49,709 nt of DNA from Ligilactobacillus salitolerans (GCF_003864415.1 NZ_BFFP01000015.1:1-49709), one strand, 5' to 3'; shown: positions 7,204 through 15,973, numbered from the stretch's first letter. A program made the numbers and translations. The notes: generated by a model from the letters alone, not told the origin.

Positions 7204-7584
7204 ATGACACCTATTGAGGAGTATGAGCAATGCAAGCGTCGAATTGCGTATGAAGATGCACCAGAGAAGCGAATTAAAGCAATGAAGTTAATCCTTGCTG
7301 ATTACGGCGATGTTCTATCTGACAGTCAGATCAATAGTTTGAAATTAAACATTAAGCTGGTCCAGCAACAAGTAGAGGAGCAGAAACAACAAGAGCAGGA
7401 GCTTGAAGACAAGATCAATCGATACATTGATAACGTGTGGAGAGTTCTCAGCACCGATGAGTACATTCAATTTCTGGAAGACATGTATACCGCATATCAC
7501 ACGTACGGCACAACTTTAGCAGATTTTCATATTGCGATGAGATGTTTCAACGAAGCTGGCGAGATACGGGAGGCATTGCAATGA
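7204..7584 (+). CDS. Hypothetical coiled-coil phage protein, 126 aa
   Basis: Starts at the ATG at 7204 because TTGGAG lies 6 nt upstream. The 126-aa product has a Gln/Glu-rich coiled coil in the middle (LVQQQVEEQKQQEQELEDK) and helical ends. Overlaps the next gene by 4 nt (ATGA). No recognised domain. Likely a small early protein of the recombination operon. Confidence 0.7.
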   Translation: MTPIEEYEQCKRRIAYEDAPEKRIKAMKLILADYGDVLSDSQINSLKLNIKLVQQQVEEQKQQEQELEDKINRYIDNVWRVLSTDEYIQFLEDMYTAYHTYGTTLADFHIAMRCFNEAGEIREALQ

Positions 7585-7874
7585 CAGTTAATGACCTGTA
7601 TCTTGACCGCTTGCAAGAGCAGCAAGACAGATACTCAAGCGAGTGGCAACGGCAATTTGGTAGATGCAATATTCCTGAACCACCAGAGCCTCTGATTGAT
7701 TTTGGCGGTGATCGCATCACTGAGGATGAAGTCTGGATGACCGACGATGGTCTAGTTCCACTCAGTCAGATATTTGCATATTGCAAAGACGCAATAGATG
7801 AGGATGTTCCCGACTTAGAAACAGCAATTAAGTTAGTCGAAAATGATGGAGGTTATGAATATGAACAACAATGA
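7581..7874 (+). CDS. Hypothetical acidic phage protein, 97 aa
   Basis: 97 aa, acidic, starting MTVNDLYLDRLQEQQ. It overlaps both neighbours: 4 nt with the gene before, 14 nt with the annealase gene after. Position directly upstream of RecT/Bet is shared by many small proteins in Lactobacillales phages, but no function is recognised. Confidence 0.65.
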   Translation: MTVNDLYLDRLQEQQDRYSSEWQRQFGRCNIPEPPEPLIDFGGDRITEDEVWMTDDGLVPLSQIFAYCKDAIDEDVPDLETAIKLVENDGGYEYEQQ

Positions 7875-8727
7875 AGTGGCAACAAAACAAGAGCATTCAG
7901 TAACGTTTGGAGTAAATGGTGAAGATGTAACTTTAACAGCTAATACAGTTCGAAATTATTTAGTCGATGGTGGTGGTCGAATTAGTGACCAAGAAGTTGC
8001 GATGTTCATCAACCTTTGCAAGTTCCAGCATTTGAACCCTTTTCTAAAAGAAGCATATATCATCAAGTTTGGTAGCCAGCCAGCGCAACTCATTACTTCA
8101 AAAGAAGCCTTCATGAAACGGGCTGAGAATCATCCCCAATATGCAGGTATCAAAGCTGGTGCGATTCTCTTACGGAACAACGAAGTTGTATATAGCAATG
8201 GTGCTTTTGCTTTACGAACTGACAAGGTTGTTGGTGGTTGGGCCGATGTTTTTCGCAAAGATCGAAAAGAGCCGCATCGCGTTGAGATTTCAATGCAAGA
8301 GTTCAGCAAAGGGCAATCAACTTGGAACACGATGCCAGCCACAATGATCCGCAAAACCGCAATCGTTAATGCTTTGCGTGAGGCTTTTCCAGAAGCATTA
8401 GGTGGCATGTACACCGAGGACGATAAGAACCCGAACGATCCAGCACAAGGAATGAAGTCAGTCGAAGCAACCGAAAGAGAGCAACAGGCTAATTCGATTC
8501 TAAAAGGTGCTACAAACGATAATAATGTTCAACCAGTTAATGACATTCAAGACACATCAACTGAACCAGAACAGGTTGAAAAGGATGTTAAACAGGAAGA
8601 TGAACAATCTGACGATGAAATAACTGAAATCATTCAAGGGTACGAAGAAACACAGGCAAACGATCAGGAAGAACAGACTGAATTGTTAGACGAAATCACA
8701 GGACAACCAAAGGAAGATGAGCAGTAA
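7861..8727 (+). CDS. bet: RecT/Bet-family single-strand annealing protein
   Basis: Anneals complementary single strands during phage recombination and replication. Seen: the Bet/RecT core over about residues 15-190, including ISDQEVAMFINLCKFQHLNPF, AYIIKFG and TMIRKTAIVNALREAFPE, followed by an acidic tail rich in Gln, Asp and Glu (about 200-288). GGAGG at 7848-7852 gives good spacing to the ATG at 7861. The stop overlaps the next start by one base (TAATG). The adjacent PD-(D/E)XK-like protein is the expected exonuclease partner. Confidence 0.92.
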   Translation: MNNNEVATKQEHSVTFGVNGEDVTLTANTVRNYLVDGGGRISDQEVAMFINLCKFQHLNPFLKEAYIIKFGSQPAQLITSKEAFMKRAENHPQYAGIKAGAILLRNNEVVYSNGAFALRTDKVVGGWADVFRKDRKEPHRVEISMQEFSKGQSTWNTMPATMIRKTAIVNALREAFPEALGGMYTEDDKNPNDPAQGMKSVEATEREQQANSILKGATNDNNVQPVNDIQDTSTEPEQVEKDVKQEDEQSDDEITEIIQGYEETQANDQEEQTELLDEITGQPKEDEQ

Positions 8728-9545
8728 TGAAACTAACTCAAGATAATTATTACTCACATGATACGGACTTCAAATATATGTCCGTATCAATCTTCAAAGA
8801 CTTTATGAAATGCGAAGCTGCAACCTTAGCAATGTTGAAAGAAGACTGGGAGCCGAACCGAGATAATACAGCTCTGCTAGTCGGAAACTACTTGCATTCA
8901 AACTTTGAAAGTCCAGAGGCACATGAGAAGTTTCTGTCAGACAACAAGAAATTTTTGTACAAGTACGGTAATCCAGAGAAAGGCATCAAATCACAATACA
9001 AGCAAGCTGACAGCATGATTTCAGTGCTGGATCACGATGAAGCTTTTAGAAATGTGTACGAGCCAGGTCAAAAAGAAGTGATCGTGACTGGTGAGATTGA
9101 AGGTTTTGCGTGGAAGGGCAAGATTGACAGTCTTGTTTTAGATCAGAATTATTTCTGTGATTTAAAGACAACCGCTGATATCCATAAGGGTATCTATGAT
9201 CCAGAGATCAGACGCAAGGTTCCGTTTGTTAAGGCATACGGATATTACATGCAAATGGCTGTCTATCAGGAGCTCATCAAGCAGCAGTTTGGAGTTGAGT
9301 GCCAACCGTTTATCTTTGCAGTTAGTAAGCAAGACCCACCCGATAAGATGGCAATTGACTTTAACTCTGTTGACGATGGTTATGAACTAGACGATGCTCT
9401 TGAATTTATTAAGGATAATCAAGAGCGTGTGTGGGACGTGATGAATGGTGAAGTTAAGCCAAAGAGATGTGGCAAATGCGAATACTGCCGCATGACTAAC
9501 GTGATTGATAACTTTACGCATGCAAGCGAGATTGAAGTTGATTAA
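8727..9545 (+). CDS. PD-(D/E)XK-like phage nuclease (DUF3799-type)
   Basis: Predicted 5'-3' exonuclease that makes single strands for the annealase. Seen: N-terminal SVSIFKDFMKCEAATLAML, LVGNYLHSNFE, the nuclease core GEIEGFAWKGKIDSLV followed by FCDLKTTADI (Asp, Glu/Asp-x-Lys pattern), YYMQMAVYQELI, and a C-terminal CGKCEYCR cluster that may hold an iron-sulphur or zinc centre. 272 aa. Translationally coupled to the annealase gene, the usual lambda Red-like pairing in Gram-positive phages. Confidence 0.88.
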   Translation: MKLTQDNYYSHDTDFKYMSVSIFKDFMKCEAATLAMLKEDWEPNRDNTALLVGNYLHSNFESPEAHEKFLSDNKKFLYKYGNPEKGIKSQYKQADSMISVLDHDEAFRNVYEPGQKEVIVTGEIEGFAWKGKIDSLVLDQNYFCDLKTTADIHKGIYDPEIRRKVPFVKAYGYYMQMAVYQELIKQQFGVECQPFIFAVSKQDPPDKMAIDFNSVDDGYELDDALEFIKDNQERVWDVMNGEVKPKRCGKCEYCRMTNVIDNFTHASEIEVD

Positions 9546-9547
9546 AG

Positions 9548-10273
9548 ATGTGGCTACCAGCTTTTATTAAGCAAATAAAGGGTGCTGAGTTACTTGTTAA
9601 GTTAGAACAGTCGATTAACTTAGAGCATCTCAAAACGATGTATAACGGCAATCTGAGCAAGATATATGCAAAGGTAGAGATCGTTGATCCAAGAAAGATG
9701 CGTCCAAGCCAAAGACGGCTCTTCTGGGCGCTCTGTGAGGATATTTGGGCTTGGAATGGTCAACCTAAGAAAGACCTAGAAGATTATTTCAAATTTGAAT
9801 ATGCCGTTAAAAACGATGGCAAAGAAATCAGTCTAAAAGAAAAAGCAAGAACTACCGCCTCAGAAGCTAACGAATTATTGAACATTGTTACTGATTGCAT
9901 TCTTGAAAACGGCGTGCCTGTTAAAAAAGGTTATGAGTTACTGCCAAGAGATGAGAACTACTTTCTGTATCAATGCTGCAAGCATCGAAAGTGCGTTATT
10001 TGTGGCAAGCATGCGGATATTGATCACATTGACGAAATCGGTTCAGGTTTAAATCGAAATCATGTAGATCACACCAAACGGCATGTGATTGCATTATGTC
10101 GGATTCACCATTCAGAGCGGCATCAGATAGGCAATAAGCAATTTAGCAAGAAGTACCACATGCCACTGAACGGTATCAAGTTAGACGTTGAAACGCTCAA
10201 GAAGATAGGCGTTAAGGGAAATTATCGAGAGGAGAAAGAACATGACAGTTCGGAAAGTGACCAAGCAAGATAG
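9548..10273 (+). CDS. Putative HNH nuclease of the recombination module
   Basis: 241 aa. The N-terminal part is helical (PRKMRPSQRRLFWALCEDIW); the C-terminal part has an HNH-like zinc-nuclease core, CVICGKHADIDHIDEIGSG, then HVDHTKRHVIALCRIHHSERH. This matches phage proteins annotated as putative HNHc nucleases beside RecT genes. A structure-specific or Holliday-junction-like role is possible, but no RusA is seen here. Follows the exonuclease by 2 nt and overlaps the replication initiator gene by 32 nt. Confidence 0.85.
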   Translation: MWLPAFIKQIKGAELLVKLEQSINLEHLKTMYNGNLSKIYAKVEIVDPRKMRPSQRRLFWALCEDIWAWNGQPKKDLEDYFKFEYAVKNDGKEISLKEKARTTASEANELLNIVTDCILENGVPVKKGYELLPRDENYFLYQCCKHRKCVICGKHADIDHIDEIGSGLNRNHVDHTKRHVIALCRIHHSERHQIGNKQFSKKYHMPLNGIKLDVETLKKIGVKGNYREEKEHDSSESDQAR

Positions 10274-11138
10274 AAAATTTCAAGGCGTTTGGATACCAGC
10301 CAAGTATTGGCTAGATGAAGACTTGAAGATTGTTGAGGTTGTGTTTTTAACTGAGATAAATAGTTTAGACAATGATCAAGGCTGCTTTGCTTCAAATAAA
10401 TATTTTTCTGAATTCTTTGGTCTAACTGCTGGGAGATGTTCGCAAGTTATCAATGGTTTAGTCGATAAGGGTTACTTGTCTGTTGAATATGACAGAGAAG
10501 GAAAACAGATAAAAAAGCGAACACTCAGGGTAGTTAATAAATTAAATACCCCTATTAAGAATATTAAAGGGGGGTATTTAGAAAATGCTGAAGGTAATAA
10601 TACAAGTATTAATAATACAGAAAGAGAAGGTAGTAGTAGTAAAGAGCCCTCAAATATTTTTGTCGAATATCAACTGACTGGTGCGACATTGAGTAATAAT
10701 CAAATGCTGATTCTGATGGACTACGAACAACGTTTGGGAGATGAGCTTATCTTGCATGCTATCAGCTATATGGACGATTATGCTACGAAGCCTAACTTTA
10801 ACTATCTTAGAAAAATTCTCAATGCGTATGAAACTAAGAATGTTACCACGGTTGAAAAAGCAGAAGAGATAGAAAAAGCGTGGGTAGAGAAAAACGAGGC
10901 CAAGAGCAAGAACTACCAACGTCCAGCCAAGCCTAAGCACCACAGCATTAAGGACACTTGGGATAAGGAGCATGAACGCAAAGAGAAGCTCAAACAAGAG
11001 TACCTGGCTAAGTATGGTGAAGTTCCTGTCAATCTTGATACTTTAATGGACCGTCCAAATATTAAGCCAATGTTCAAGGCTGATGAAGAAAAAGAGATGG
11101 CTGAGCTGGGAATTAGTGAGGATGATATGCCGTGGTAG
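10242..11138 (+). CDS. DnaD-like replication initiator (replisome organiser)
   Basis: Expected to bind the phage origin and recruit the helicase loader. Seen: N-terminal winged helix (about residues 5-90; VVFLTEINSLDNDQGCFASNKYFSEFFG), a low-complexity Asn/Ser linker (about 110-135), and a C-terminal DnaD-like helical region with LRKILNAYE, ending in an acidic tail. 298 aa. Directly upstream of the DnaC-like ATPase, the standard initiator-loader pair. An origin is often inside such genes; the AT-rich linker segment 10540-10650 with short iterated TTAATA/AATAAT is a candidate. Confidence 0.85.
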   Translation: MTVRKVTKQDRKFQGVWIPAKYWLDEDLKIVEVVFLTEINSLDNDQGCFASNKYFSEFFGLTAGRCSQVINGLVDKGYLSVEYDREGKQIKKRTLRVVNKLNTPIKNIKGGYLENAEGNNTSINNTEREGSSSKEPSNIFVEYQLTGATLSNNQMLILMDYEQRLGDELILHAISYMDDYATKPNFNYLRKILNAYETKNVTTVEKAEEIEKAWVEKNEAKSKNYQRPAKPKHHSIKDTWDKEHERKEKLKQEYLAKYGEVPVNLDTLMDRPNIKPMFKADEEKEMAELGISEDDMPW

Positions 11139-12085
11139 AAAGTAGCATGAGTTCAATAAATGAGATCGTTCTGGCATATGTCAAGAAATACTCAGACGAA
11201 GAAAAAGAGTTCTGTCCTGAGTGTTTGGAGAGAGGTAAGGAAACAACTATGTTCAGACCTCAAGGCGACAAGATAACTTATGACGATGGTGTTAAGCATG
11301 TTCATAAAGGTGTCAAGAAAGCAGCATTCTGTCCTGTCTGTGGATACTCGACTTTGGACGGTGGCACGAAGCCAGTTACTAAAGACGAGTTAGAGCGGCG
11401 AACTGCTCAAATAGCTACCGAGAACAGCCTAAAACATGGAGCAATTGGTTATCTGACTTCAACGTCAATTTTTGCCAAAGATATAACGAATTGTACCTTT
11501 GATAATTTTGCAAAAGACAACGCTGACCGCCTACAAGTTGCGAGATACGTTGCTAAAGGTGCGATTCATCTTAGCAAGGGAGATAACACTCACATGATAT
11601 TGCAGGGACATACAGGCTCAGGAAAGACACATCTAGCCTTTGCCACAATTAAAGATGTGTTCAGCAGAACTAACTACCGTATCAAATATCAGAAACGGCA
11701 AAGAGGGACTAGCGAATCCGTGGATGCTTACCGAAATATTGAAATCGTGTTTTGCTCGTGGCCATTGTTAATGAAACAGATTAAGGACGGTTTCAATGAC
11801 GATCAGATAAAAAAGGCAACCGATCGAACTGTTTCAGCATTACAGACCGCAGACATTGCAGTTATTGATGATTTGGGAGCTGAACGAGACACAGACTTCA
11901 ACTTCGAGCAAATCGATAATCTAATGCAAATCAGGGAAGACATGCCTTTGATTGTCACAACTAACGAAAGCTTTAAAGAACTAACGGAAAAATACGACGA
12001 GCGAACCGTTTCACGCATTCAAGCACATAGTGCATTGATTAAGTTCGATCACGTGCAAGATTATCGAACCGAGGTGGCGAGTTGA
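11132..12085 (+). CDS. DnaC-like helicase loader ATPase
   Basis: AAA+ protein predicted to load the replicative helicase at the phage origin. Seen: N-terminal zinc-ribbon-like CPECLERGKETTMF and CPVCGYS (about residues 27-77), Walker A GHTGSGKTHLA (about 155-165), Walker B IAVIDDLGAE, sensor-1 PLIVTTNES and an arginine-finger-like SRI. 317 aa from a GTG start overlapping the initiator gene; an ATG at 11147 is an alternative. The zinc-binding N-terminus replaces the usual helicase-binding domain. Confidence 0.9.
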   Translation: MVESSMSSINEIVLAYVKKYSDEEKEFCPECLERGKETTMFRPQGDKITYDDGVKHVHKGVKKAAFCPVCGYSTLDGGTKPVTKDELERRTAQIATENSLKHGAIGYLTSTSIFAKDITNCTFDNFAKDNADRLQVARYVAKGAIHLSKGDNTHMILQGHTGSGKTHLAFATIKDVFSRTNYRIKYQKRQRGTSESVDAYRNIEIVFCSWPLLMKQIKDGFNDDQIKKATDRTVSALQTADIAVIDDLGAERDTDFNFEQIDNLMQIREDMPLIVTTNESFKELTEKYDERTVSRIQAHSALIKFDHVQDYRTEVAS

Positions 12086-12174
12086 TGGAAAAGGATAAAG
12101 ACAACGAAGAAACAGAATACCACGAGATGGACATTTTCGAATGCCTGGCAGAAATCGAAAGGGCGGGATATTGA
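12085..12174 (+). CDS. 29-aa acidic phage peptide
   Basis: Overlaps the loader stop (TGATGG) and encodes 29 aa, MEKDKDNEETEYHEMDIFE onwards, ending in a TGATG overlap with the next gene. GAGGTGG lies upstream. No function recognised; supported by tight coupling on both sides. Confidence 0.5.
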   Translation: MEKDKDNEETEYHEMDIFECLAEIERAGY

Positions 12175-12413
12175 TGGCTAAGTTTCACATCGGCGACATC
12201 GTCCGAAATCATTATATGGGAGATGATAATCCATATAGAAACTTTATCTACCTAGGAGTGGAAGGAAAATTTATCAAAACTATTCAGACTGATGGGAAGA
12301 AGATTGAACAGGGCAAATATTATAAAAGCATCATACGTGAGTTTGAGAATAAGTTTGAAGTAATCGGACACTCAGAAGCTATGGACGCAATGGTAAAAGA
12401 GCTGTTAAAGTAA
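12174..12413 (+). CDS. Hypothetical phage protein, 79 aa
   Basis: Starts at the ATG at 12174 with GGGCGGG upstream, overlapping the preceding stop. The 79-aa product begins MAKFHIGDIVRNHYMG and resembles small SH3-like/KOW-like beta proteins (IGDIVRN..., FIYLGVEGKFIKTI), but that is impression only. No known family assigned. Confidence 0.65.
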   Translation: MAKFHIGDIVRNHYMGDDNPYRNFIYLGVEGKFIKTIQTDGKKIEQGKYYKSIIREFENKFEVIGHSEAMDAMVKELLK

Positions 12414-12426
12414 GGGAGAGATTAAC

Positions 12427-13179
12427 ATGACAACAGTCTGGTCGTTATTCGACAGTGGAAATAGTTCATACAAGAAAACTATAGACAAGTATTTTCATGA
12501 AATTAAAAATTATTCGATCGGCGTTGACAAGCTCAACAAAAATCACAATTTTATAAATTTAGATCTAGCAGATTTTCATGAAATATTTGGAGACATAAAG
12601 TTATTTGACACGTTAGATAAACTTCCTAAGCCGGATATTATTCTGGCAAGCCCACCGTGTGAATCATGGAGTGTAGCAAGTGCTATGAGAGGGGGCAATA
12701 AGTTTTACGAATGGTCTGACGGGTATCTAAAGATGTCGACCGATACCAGGATCATTTCTAAAAATGACGGTCCTTATAAGTCTTATCCGTGGAAGGTTAT
12801 GTATACCAGAATCAACGGCGAGCTTTGTGCCTACAATACAATAAGAATTATAGAAAAATACCACCCAGAACATTGGGTTATTGAAAATCCGCAAAGTAGT
12901 CACATATGGCAATACTTAGAAAAATACCATAACTTTACAGGTTTCAGTAATGTGGCTCACTACGCAGCATATAACGACAATTTTCCAAAAAAACCGACAA
13001 CATTTATGTCTGATACATTTCTATCGCTTGCCCAAATGGAAAAAGGTAGGAAGGCAAAGATTGTAATTGGTGATCGTGGCTGTGGAAGAAAACAAATAAG
13101 AGATTATAACGAACGATCAAATATCCCAGAAGAATTAGTTAAGGATATTCTAGAGCAATTATTGGAGGTGCAGCTATGA
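12427..13179 (+). CDS. Orphan C5-cytosine DNA methyltransferase
   Basis: Predicted to methylate cytosine in phage DNA. Seen: catalytic motif IV with the Pro-Cys pair, ILASPPCESWSVAS (about residues 74-87), and a motif VI-like VIENPQSSHIW. Motif I is degenerate (VWSLFDSGNSSYKK), as in small phage members. 250 aa. No restriction endonuclease is nearby, so protection from host restriction is the likely role. Strong AAGGGAGAG upstream. A 33-aa ORF overlaps its stop. Confidence 0.85.
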   Translation: MTTVWSLFDSGNSSYKKTIDKYFHEIKNYSIGVDKLNKNHNFINLDLADFHEIFGDIKLFDTLDKLPKPDIILASPPCESWSVASAMRGGNKFYEWSDGYLKMSTDTRIISKNDGPYKSYPWKVMYTRINGELCAYNTIRIIEKYHPEHWVIENPQSSHIWQYLEKYHNFTGFSNVAHYAAYNDNFPKKPTTFMSDTFLSLAQMEKGRKAKIVIGDRGCGRKQIRDYNERSNIPEELVKDILEQLLEVQL

Positions 13180-13277
13180 CAACAAGCAACCACCCAGATT
13201 GCCAATTTACCGCCGAAGAACTCAAGCAATACGGCTTGGACGGCGAGCTGTTCGAGAAAGTTGAGGTAGAGGAATGA
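13176..13277 (+). CDS. 33-aa phage peptide
   Basis: Begins in an ATGA overlap with the methyltransferase stop, preceded by TTGGAGG, and ends in an ATGA overlap with the next gene. 33 aa, acidic C-terminus (LFEKVEVEE). No function recognised. Confidence 0.5.
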   Translation: MTTSNHPDCQFTAEELKQYGLDGELFEKVEVEE

Positions 13278-13597
13278 GTAAATATTTAGGGTATATCGAA
13301 AATGCTGAATTTGGTCGGGCGTCAGACGTGGGCTTTATGTTTGGACTAATGCTAGTCATTACTGTCCCAGAGCACGGCATAGCAAACTTCAATCACTATA
13401 TGGTAAACACTTCTGAGAATTGCAAAAATAAAGAAGCTGTTGATAAGGCTATTCTAGATTATTGGCGGACGATTTATGCATTGCTAGATGATGCGAAAGT
13501 TAGTTCTGTCAGCGAATTGAAAGGCGTACCAGTAGAGGTTGATTGTGATACCAAAATCAATAATTTCAGAATTTTAACAGAAGTAATTCCCAAGTAG
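13274..13597 (+). CDS. Hypothetical phage protein, 107 aa
   Basis: 107 aa starting MSKYLGYIENAEFGRASD. It resembles small phage proteins of the type with a conserved GxIExAxFG core that model an enzyme-like beta structure, but I do not recognise a named family with confidence. Part of the accessory run between replication genes and the late regulator. Confidence 0.65.
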   Translation: MSKYLGYIENAEFGRASDVGFMFGLMLVITVPEHGIANFNHYMVNTSENCKNKEAVDKAILDYWRTIYALLDDAKVSSVSELKGVPVEVDCDTKINNFRILTEVIPK

Positions 13598-13608
13598 GAG
13601 GATAAACA

Positions 13609-14031
13609 ATGACAAAATACCGCAAAAAATCGTTAATCGAAGCTGAGCAATGGACTGGATCAAAGGTAATGGCGGATAAGTACCACATTCAATTTGGGGC
13701 AGCTGGTGATATGCGGATACCAACCCTTGAAGGTGATATGACACTTGACTTTGGCGATTATATCGCTACTGGAGTTCGAGGAGAACATTGGGCTATCGAA
13801 GAGAGTATTTTCAAGGAAACTTACGGAGAAGTTCAAGACGGCTGCGGATGTTGTAGGGCACAGACACCGCTTAATAGAACACCTAACTCAGATTTTGTGA
13901 TTACCATTAGCAAACTCGATCCTGGCAATCCGCAGCTGGAAATCTCGATGGACGAGGACGGTTACTTTGCTGATTGTCCGGTTAACTTCTGTCCGAAATG
14001 CGGCAGAAAGCTACGGGAGGATAACGAATGA
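13609..14031 (+). CDS. Phage protein with C-terminal zinc ribbon, 140 aa
   Basis: N-terminal part has the common phage pattern YRKKSLIEAEQW... DFGDYIATGVRGEHWAIEESIFKETY, similar to PGDWI-type proteins of Firmicute phages. The C-terminus has Cys pairs CGCC and CPKCG that suggest zinc binding. GGAGG at about 13596 precedes the start. Function unknown; overlaps the next gene by 4 nt. Confidence 0.75.
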   Translation: MTKYRKKSLIEAEQWTGSKVMADKYHIQFGAAGDMRIPTLEGDMTLDFGDYIATGVRGEHWAIEESIFKETYGEVQDGCGCCRAQTPLNRTPNSDFVITISKLDPGNPQLEISMDEDGYFADCPVNFCPKCGRKLREDNE

Positions 14032-14417
14032 AAATTACAGGTGAAGATTTATTGAAGTTGACCAATCAGTTTGGGGGCGACACATTTGAAGAGGTGGTCG
14101 ATTGTGATACGGAAGGCAACTATGCAAGAAGTTATGAGCCGATTACTCCACTCTCTGAGCTCAACATCCCCGATTCGCTGATTGACCAGTATATTAAACA
14201 GAGAGACAAGCGGTACTATATCCACTTAGTCCCTGGTGAATTTGGTTATTTTATCAAAAACATTTCAAATGATCGCTACGATTGGGATCTTGCTGACAAT
14301 GAATCAGATGTAAACTATAAAACTGAATTTACCACTGCAGAAATTGATGAGCTATGCGCCAAATACCCGCATATCGACTTCTGGGCGTGCGTGGAGGAGG
14401 TGACCGATAATGTGTAA
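14028..14417 (+). CDS. DUF1642-like phage protein
   Basis: 129 aa. The segment KRYYIHLVPGEFGYFIKN ... EFTTAEIDELCAKYPHIDF is the pattern of DUF1642 proteins, common in Lactobacillales phages between replication and packaging genes and of unknown function. Overlaps both neighbours by a few nt. Confidence 0.7.
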   Translation: MKITGEDLLKLTNQFGGDTFEEVVDCDTEGNYARSYEPITPLSELNIPDSLIDQYIKQRDKRYYIHLVPGEFGYFIKNISNDRYDWDLADNESDVNYKTEFTTAEIDELCAKYPHIDFWACVEEVTDNV

Positions 14418-14631
14418 ATTCTGTGATGGAAAAAGCCTTGATCTATCGGGGCTGACTGATGAACAAGTTGAATACGGAGACATGGCCTTTTGCTACATCT
14501 TACCACCTTATAATGGTAAACCATTTCGCCTTGAGTACGGTTCATATGGTGATGGCTATGACGGACAGGCAAGCCAAACAGAAATCAAATTCTGTCCTAT
14601 GTGCGGGCACTCGCTGGAGGTTAAATCATGA
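14410..14631 (+). CDS. Small zinc-ribbon phage protein, 73 aa
   Basis: 73 aa with CKFC at the N-terminus and CPMCGH near the C-terminus, a likely zinc-binding pair. GGAGG precedes the start. Overlaps the genes on both sides. No specific function recognised. Confidence 0.65.
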   Translation: MCKFCDGKSLDLSGLTDEQVEYGDMAFCYILPPYNGKPFRLEYGSYGDGYDGQASQTEIKFCPMCGHSLEVKS

Positions 14632-14813
14632 CGTTCTACGCATTATACAAAGGTGACACGTTCATTACGATCACCGACACGATCCAAGAGATGGCAGACT
14701 ACATGTACATCAAATTCAACTCAGCACGCTGGCTGAGCTATCCCGATGCGCACAGGTGGCAAGCAGGGAAGGATGCACAACTAATTTATAAATATAAACT
14801 GGAGGAAATTTAA
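14628..14813 (+). CDS. Hypothetical phage protein, 61 aa
   Basis: 61 aa starting MTFYALYKGDTFITITDT, overlapping the preceding stop (ATGA) with GGAGG upstream. The composition resembles small phage proteins that carry one helix-turn-helix-like helix pair (TIQEMADYMYIK), but no family is assigned. Confidence 0.6.
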   Translation: MTFYALYKGDTFITITDTIQEMADYMYIKFNSARWLSYPDAHRWQAGKDAQLIYKYKLEEI

Positions 14814-14814
14814 A

Positions 14815-15540
14815 ATGACAAATTATCTATCATGGTTATTCAACCAATTAAAAGGCTGGTCGATGCAGAATTATCTGTTGTGGTTTTTCTCGTTTGGCTT
14901 TCAGTTAGCACTACTAATTAGCGCACCGATTACGACTGTCGCTGTTATCACGTTTACTGGAGCGTTGCTTGGCACTCTCTGTGTGCTGTCGATTAATGCT
15001 GCCAAGTCAGTCAATGGTTGGCTGGGTCTATTATCTGCAGCTTGTTTTATCTATGCTGGGTATACGGCTAAGAATTATCTGTCAATTTTCGAGCAGGTTG
15101 CCTATATCTTAACGCTTGACTTGCCTGTATTGCTTGCGGTTAAGTCTTGGAATTCTGATACGGTCAATAATCTACGGAAATTTACACCAAAAGCATGGGT
15201 TATTTCAATCATTCTCACTCTGATTGTTTGGGTAGTGTCGGCATATGCTATTGGCGCGCTGACAAACGATCCGCGTCCAATTATTGACGGCTTAGCATTC
15301 GCAATCAATCTGACTGCTGGAATTATCTGTTTTTTGCGCTACAACAATCAATACATCTGGTGGGTCTGTGGTGGAGTATTGCAGTTAGTCCTCTGGGCTG
15401 TTACGTACGCACAAGGAGATGCTACTCTGGCAATGGCGGTCAACTCATTGATCTACGTTGCTAATGATGTGCTGGCATTCACTGTGTCGCCTTGGTTTAA
15501 TCGGGGGCGGAAAAATTTAGGATTAGAACAAATCAAATAA
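14815..15540 (+). CDS. pnuC: PnuC-type nicotinamide riboside/NMN transporter
   Basis: Polytopic membrane protein, 241 aa, with about seven hydrophobic segments. The region NNQYIWWVCGGVLQLVLWA (about residues 176-194) has the Trp-rich substrate-binding helix pattern of PnuC transporters, which import vitamin precursors of NAD by facilitated diffusion. Preceded by GGAGG and directly after small phage genes, so it is expressed with the phage. It could raise NAD supply during infection. Substrate (nicotinamide riboside versus another vitamin) cannot be told from sequence alone. Confidence 0.82.
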   Translation: MTNYLSWLFNQLKGWSMQNYLLWFFSFGFQLALLISAPITTVAVITFTGALLGTLCVLSINAAKSVNGWLGLLSAACFIYAGYTAKNYLSIFEQVAYILTLDLPVLLAVKSWNSDTVNNLRKFTPKAWVISIILTLIVWVVSAYAIGALTNDPRPIIDGLAFAINLTAGIICFLRYNNQYIWWVCGGVLQLVLWAVTYAQGDATLAMAVNSLIYVANDVLAFTVSPWFNRGRKNLGLEQIK

Positions 15541-15556
15541 CTTTGGGGGTGGCTCT

Positions 15557-15973
15557 GTGAAACGTGGCTTATTTGCTTTTATTCGTGAGATTATTGAAGA
15601 CTATCCGAATTATGAAAAATACATCAAGCAGCGTGAAGATGAGATCATGTATCGGCATCAAGAATTTGTTGATGAAAACATTGGCGGTGGGAAAGCGCAG
15701 AACGTGCGTGACGAATCAAATGAGTACATCGTTATCTCTCTGTCTGATGACAAGCGCCTAAACTCTCTCAAACGTAATTACGAAGCCGTACACGACTGTT
15801 TGAAGAACACAGATGAATATACTCAAGGAATCATTTACGAGCTTTATATCGCAGAGAATCGGCTGTACACGCTCAACGGCATTGCTGATAAGATTGGTTA
15901 CTCAAGAAACCAAGTTATGCGAAAAAGAGATGCTTTTTTTGAAGCAGTCGCCGAAGAACTAGGCTTGCTATAA
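15557..15973 (+). CDS. ArpU-family late transcriptional regulator
   Basis: 138 aa from a GTG start with GGGGGTGG upstream. The C-terminal helix-turn-helix (LNGIADKIGYSRNQVMRKRDAFF) and the position just before the packaging region match ArpU/RinA-type regulators, which switch on phage late genes. Likely binds in the structured gap that follows (15974-16328). Confidence 0.82.
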   Translation: MKRGLFAFIREIIEDYPNYEKYIKQREDEIMYRHQEFVDENIGGGKAQNVRDESNEYIVISLSDDKRLNSLKRNYEAVHDCLKNTDEYTQGIIYELYIAENRLYTLNGIADKIGYSRNQVMRKRDAFFEAVAEELGLL

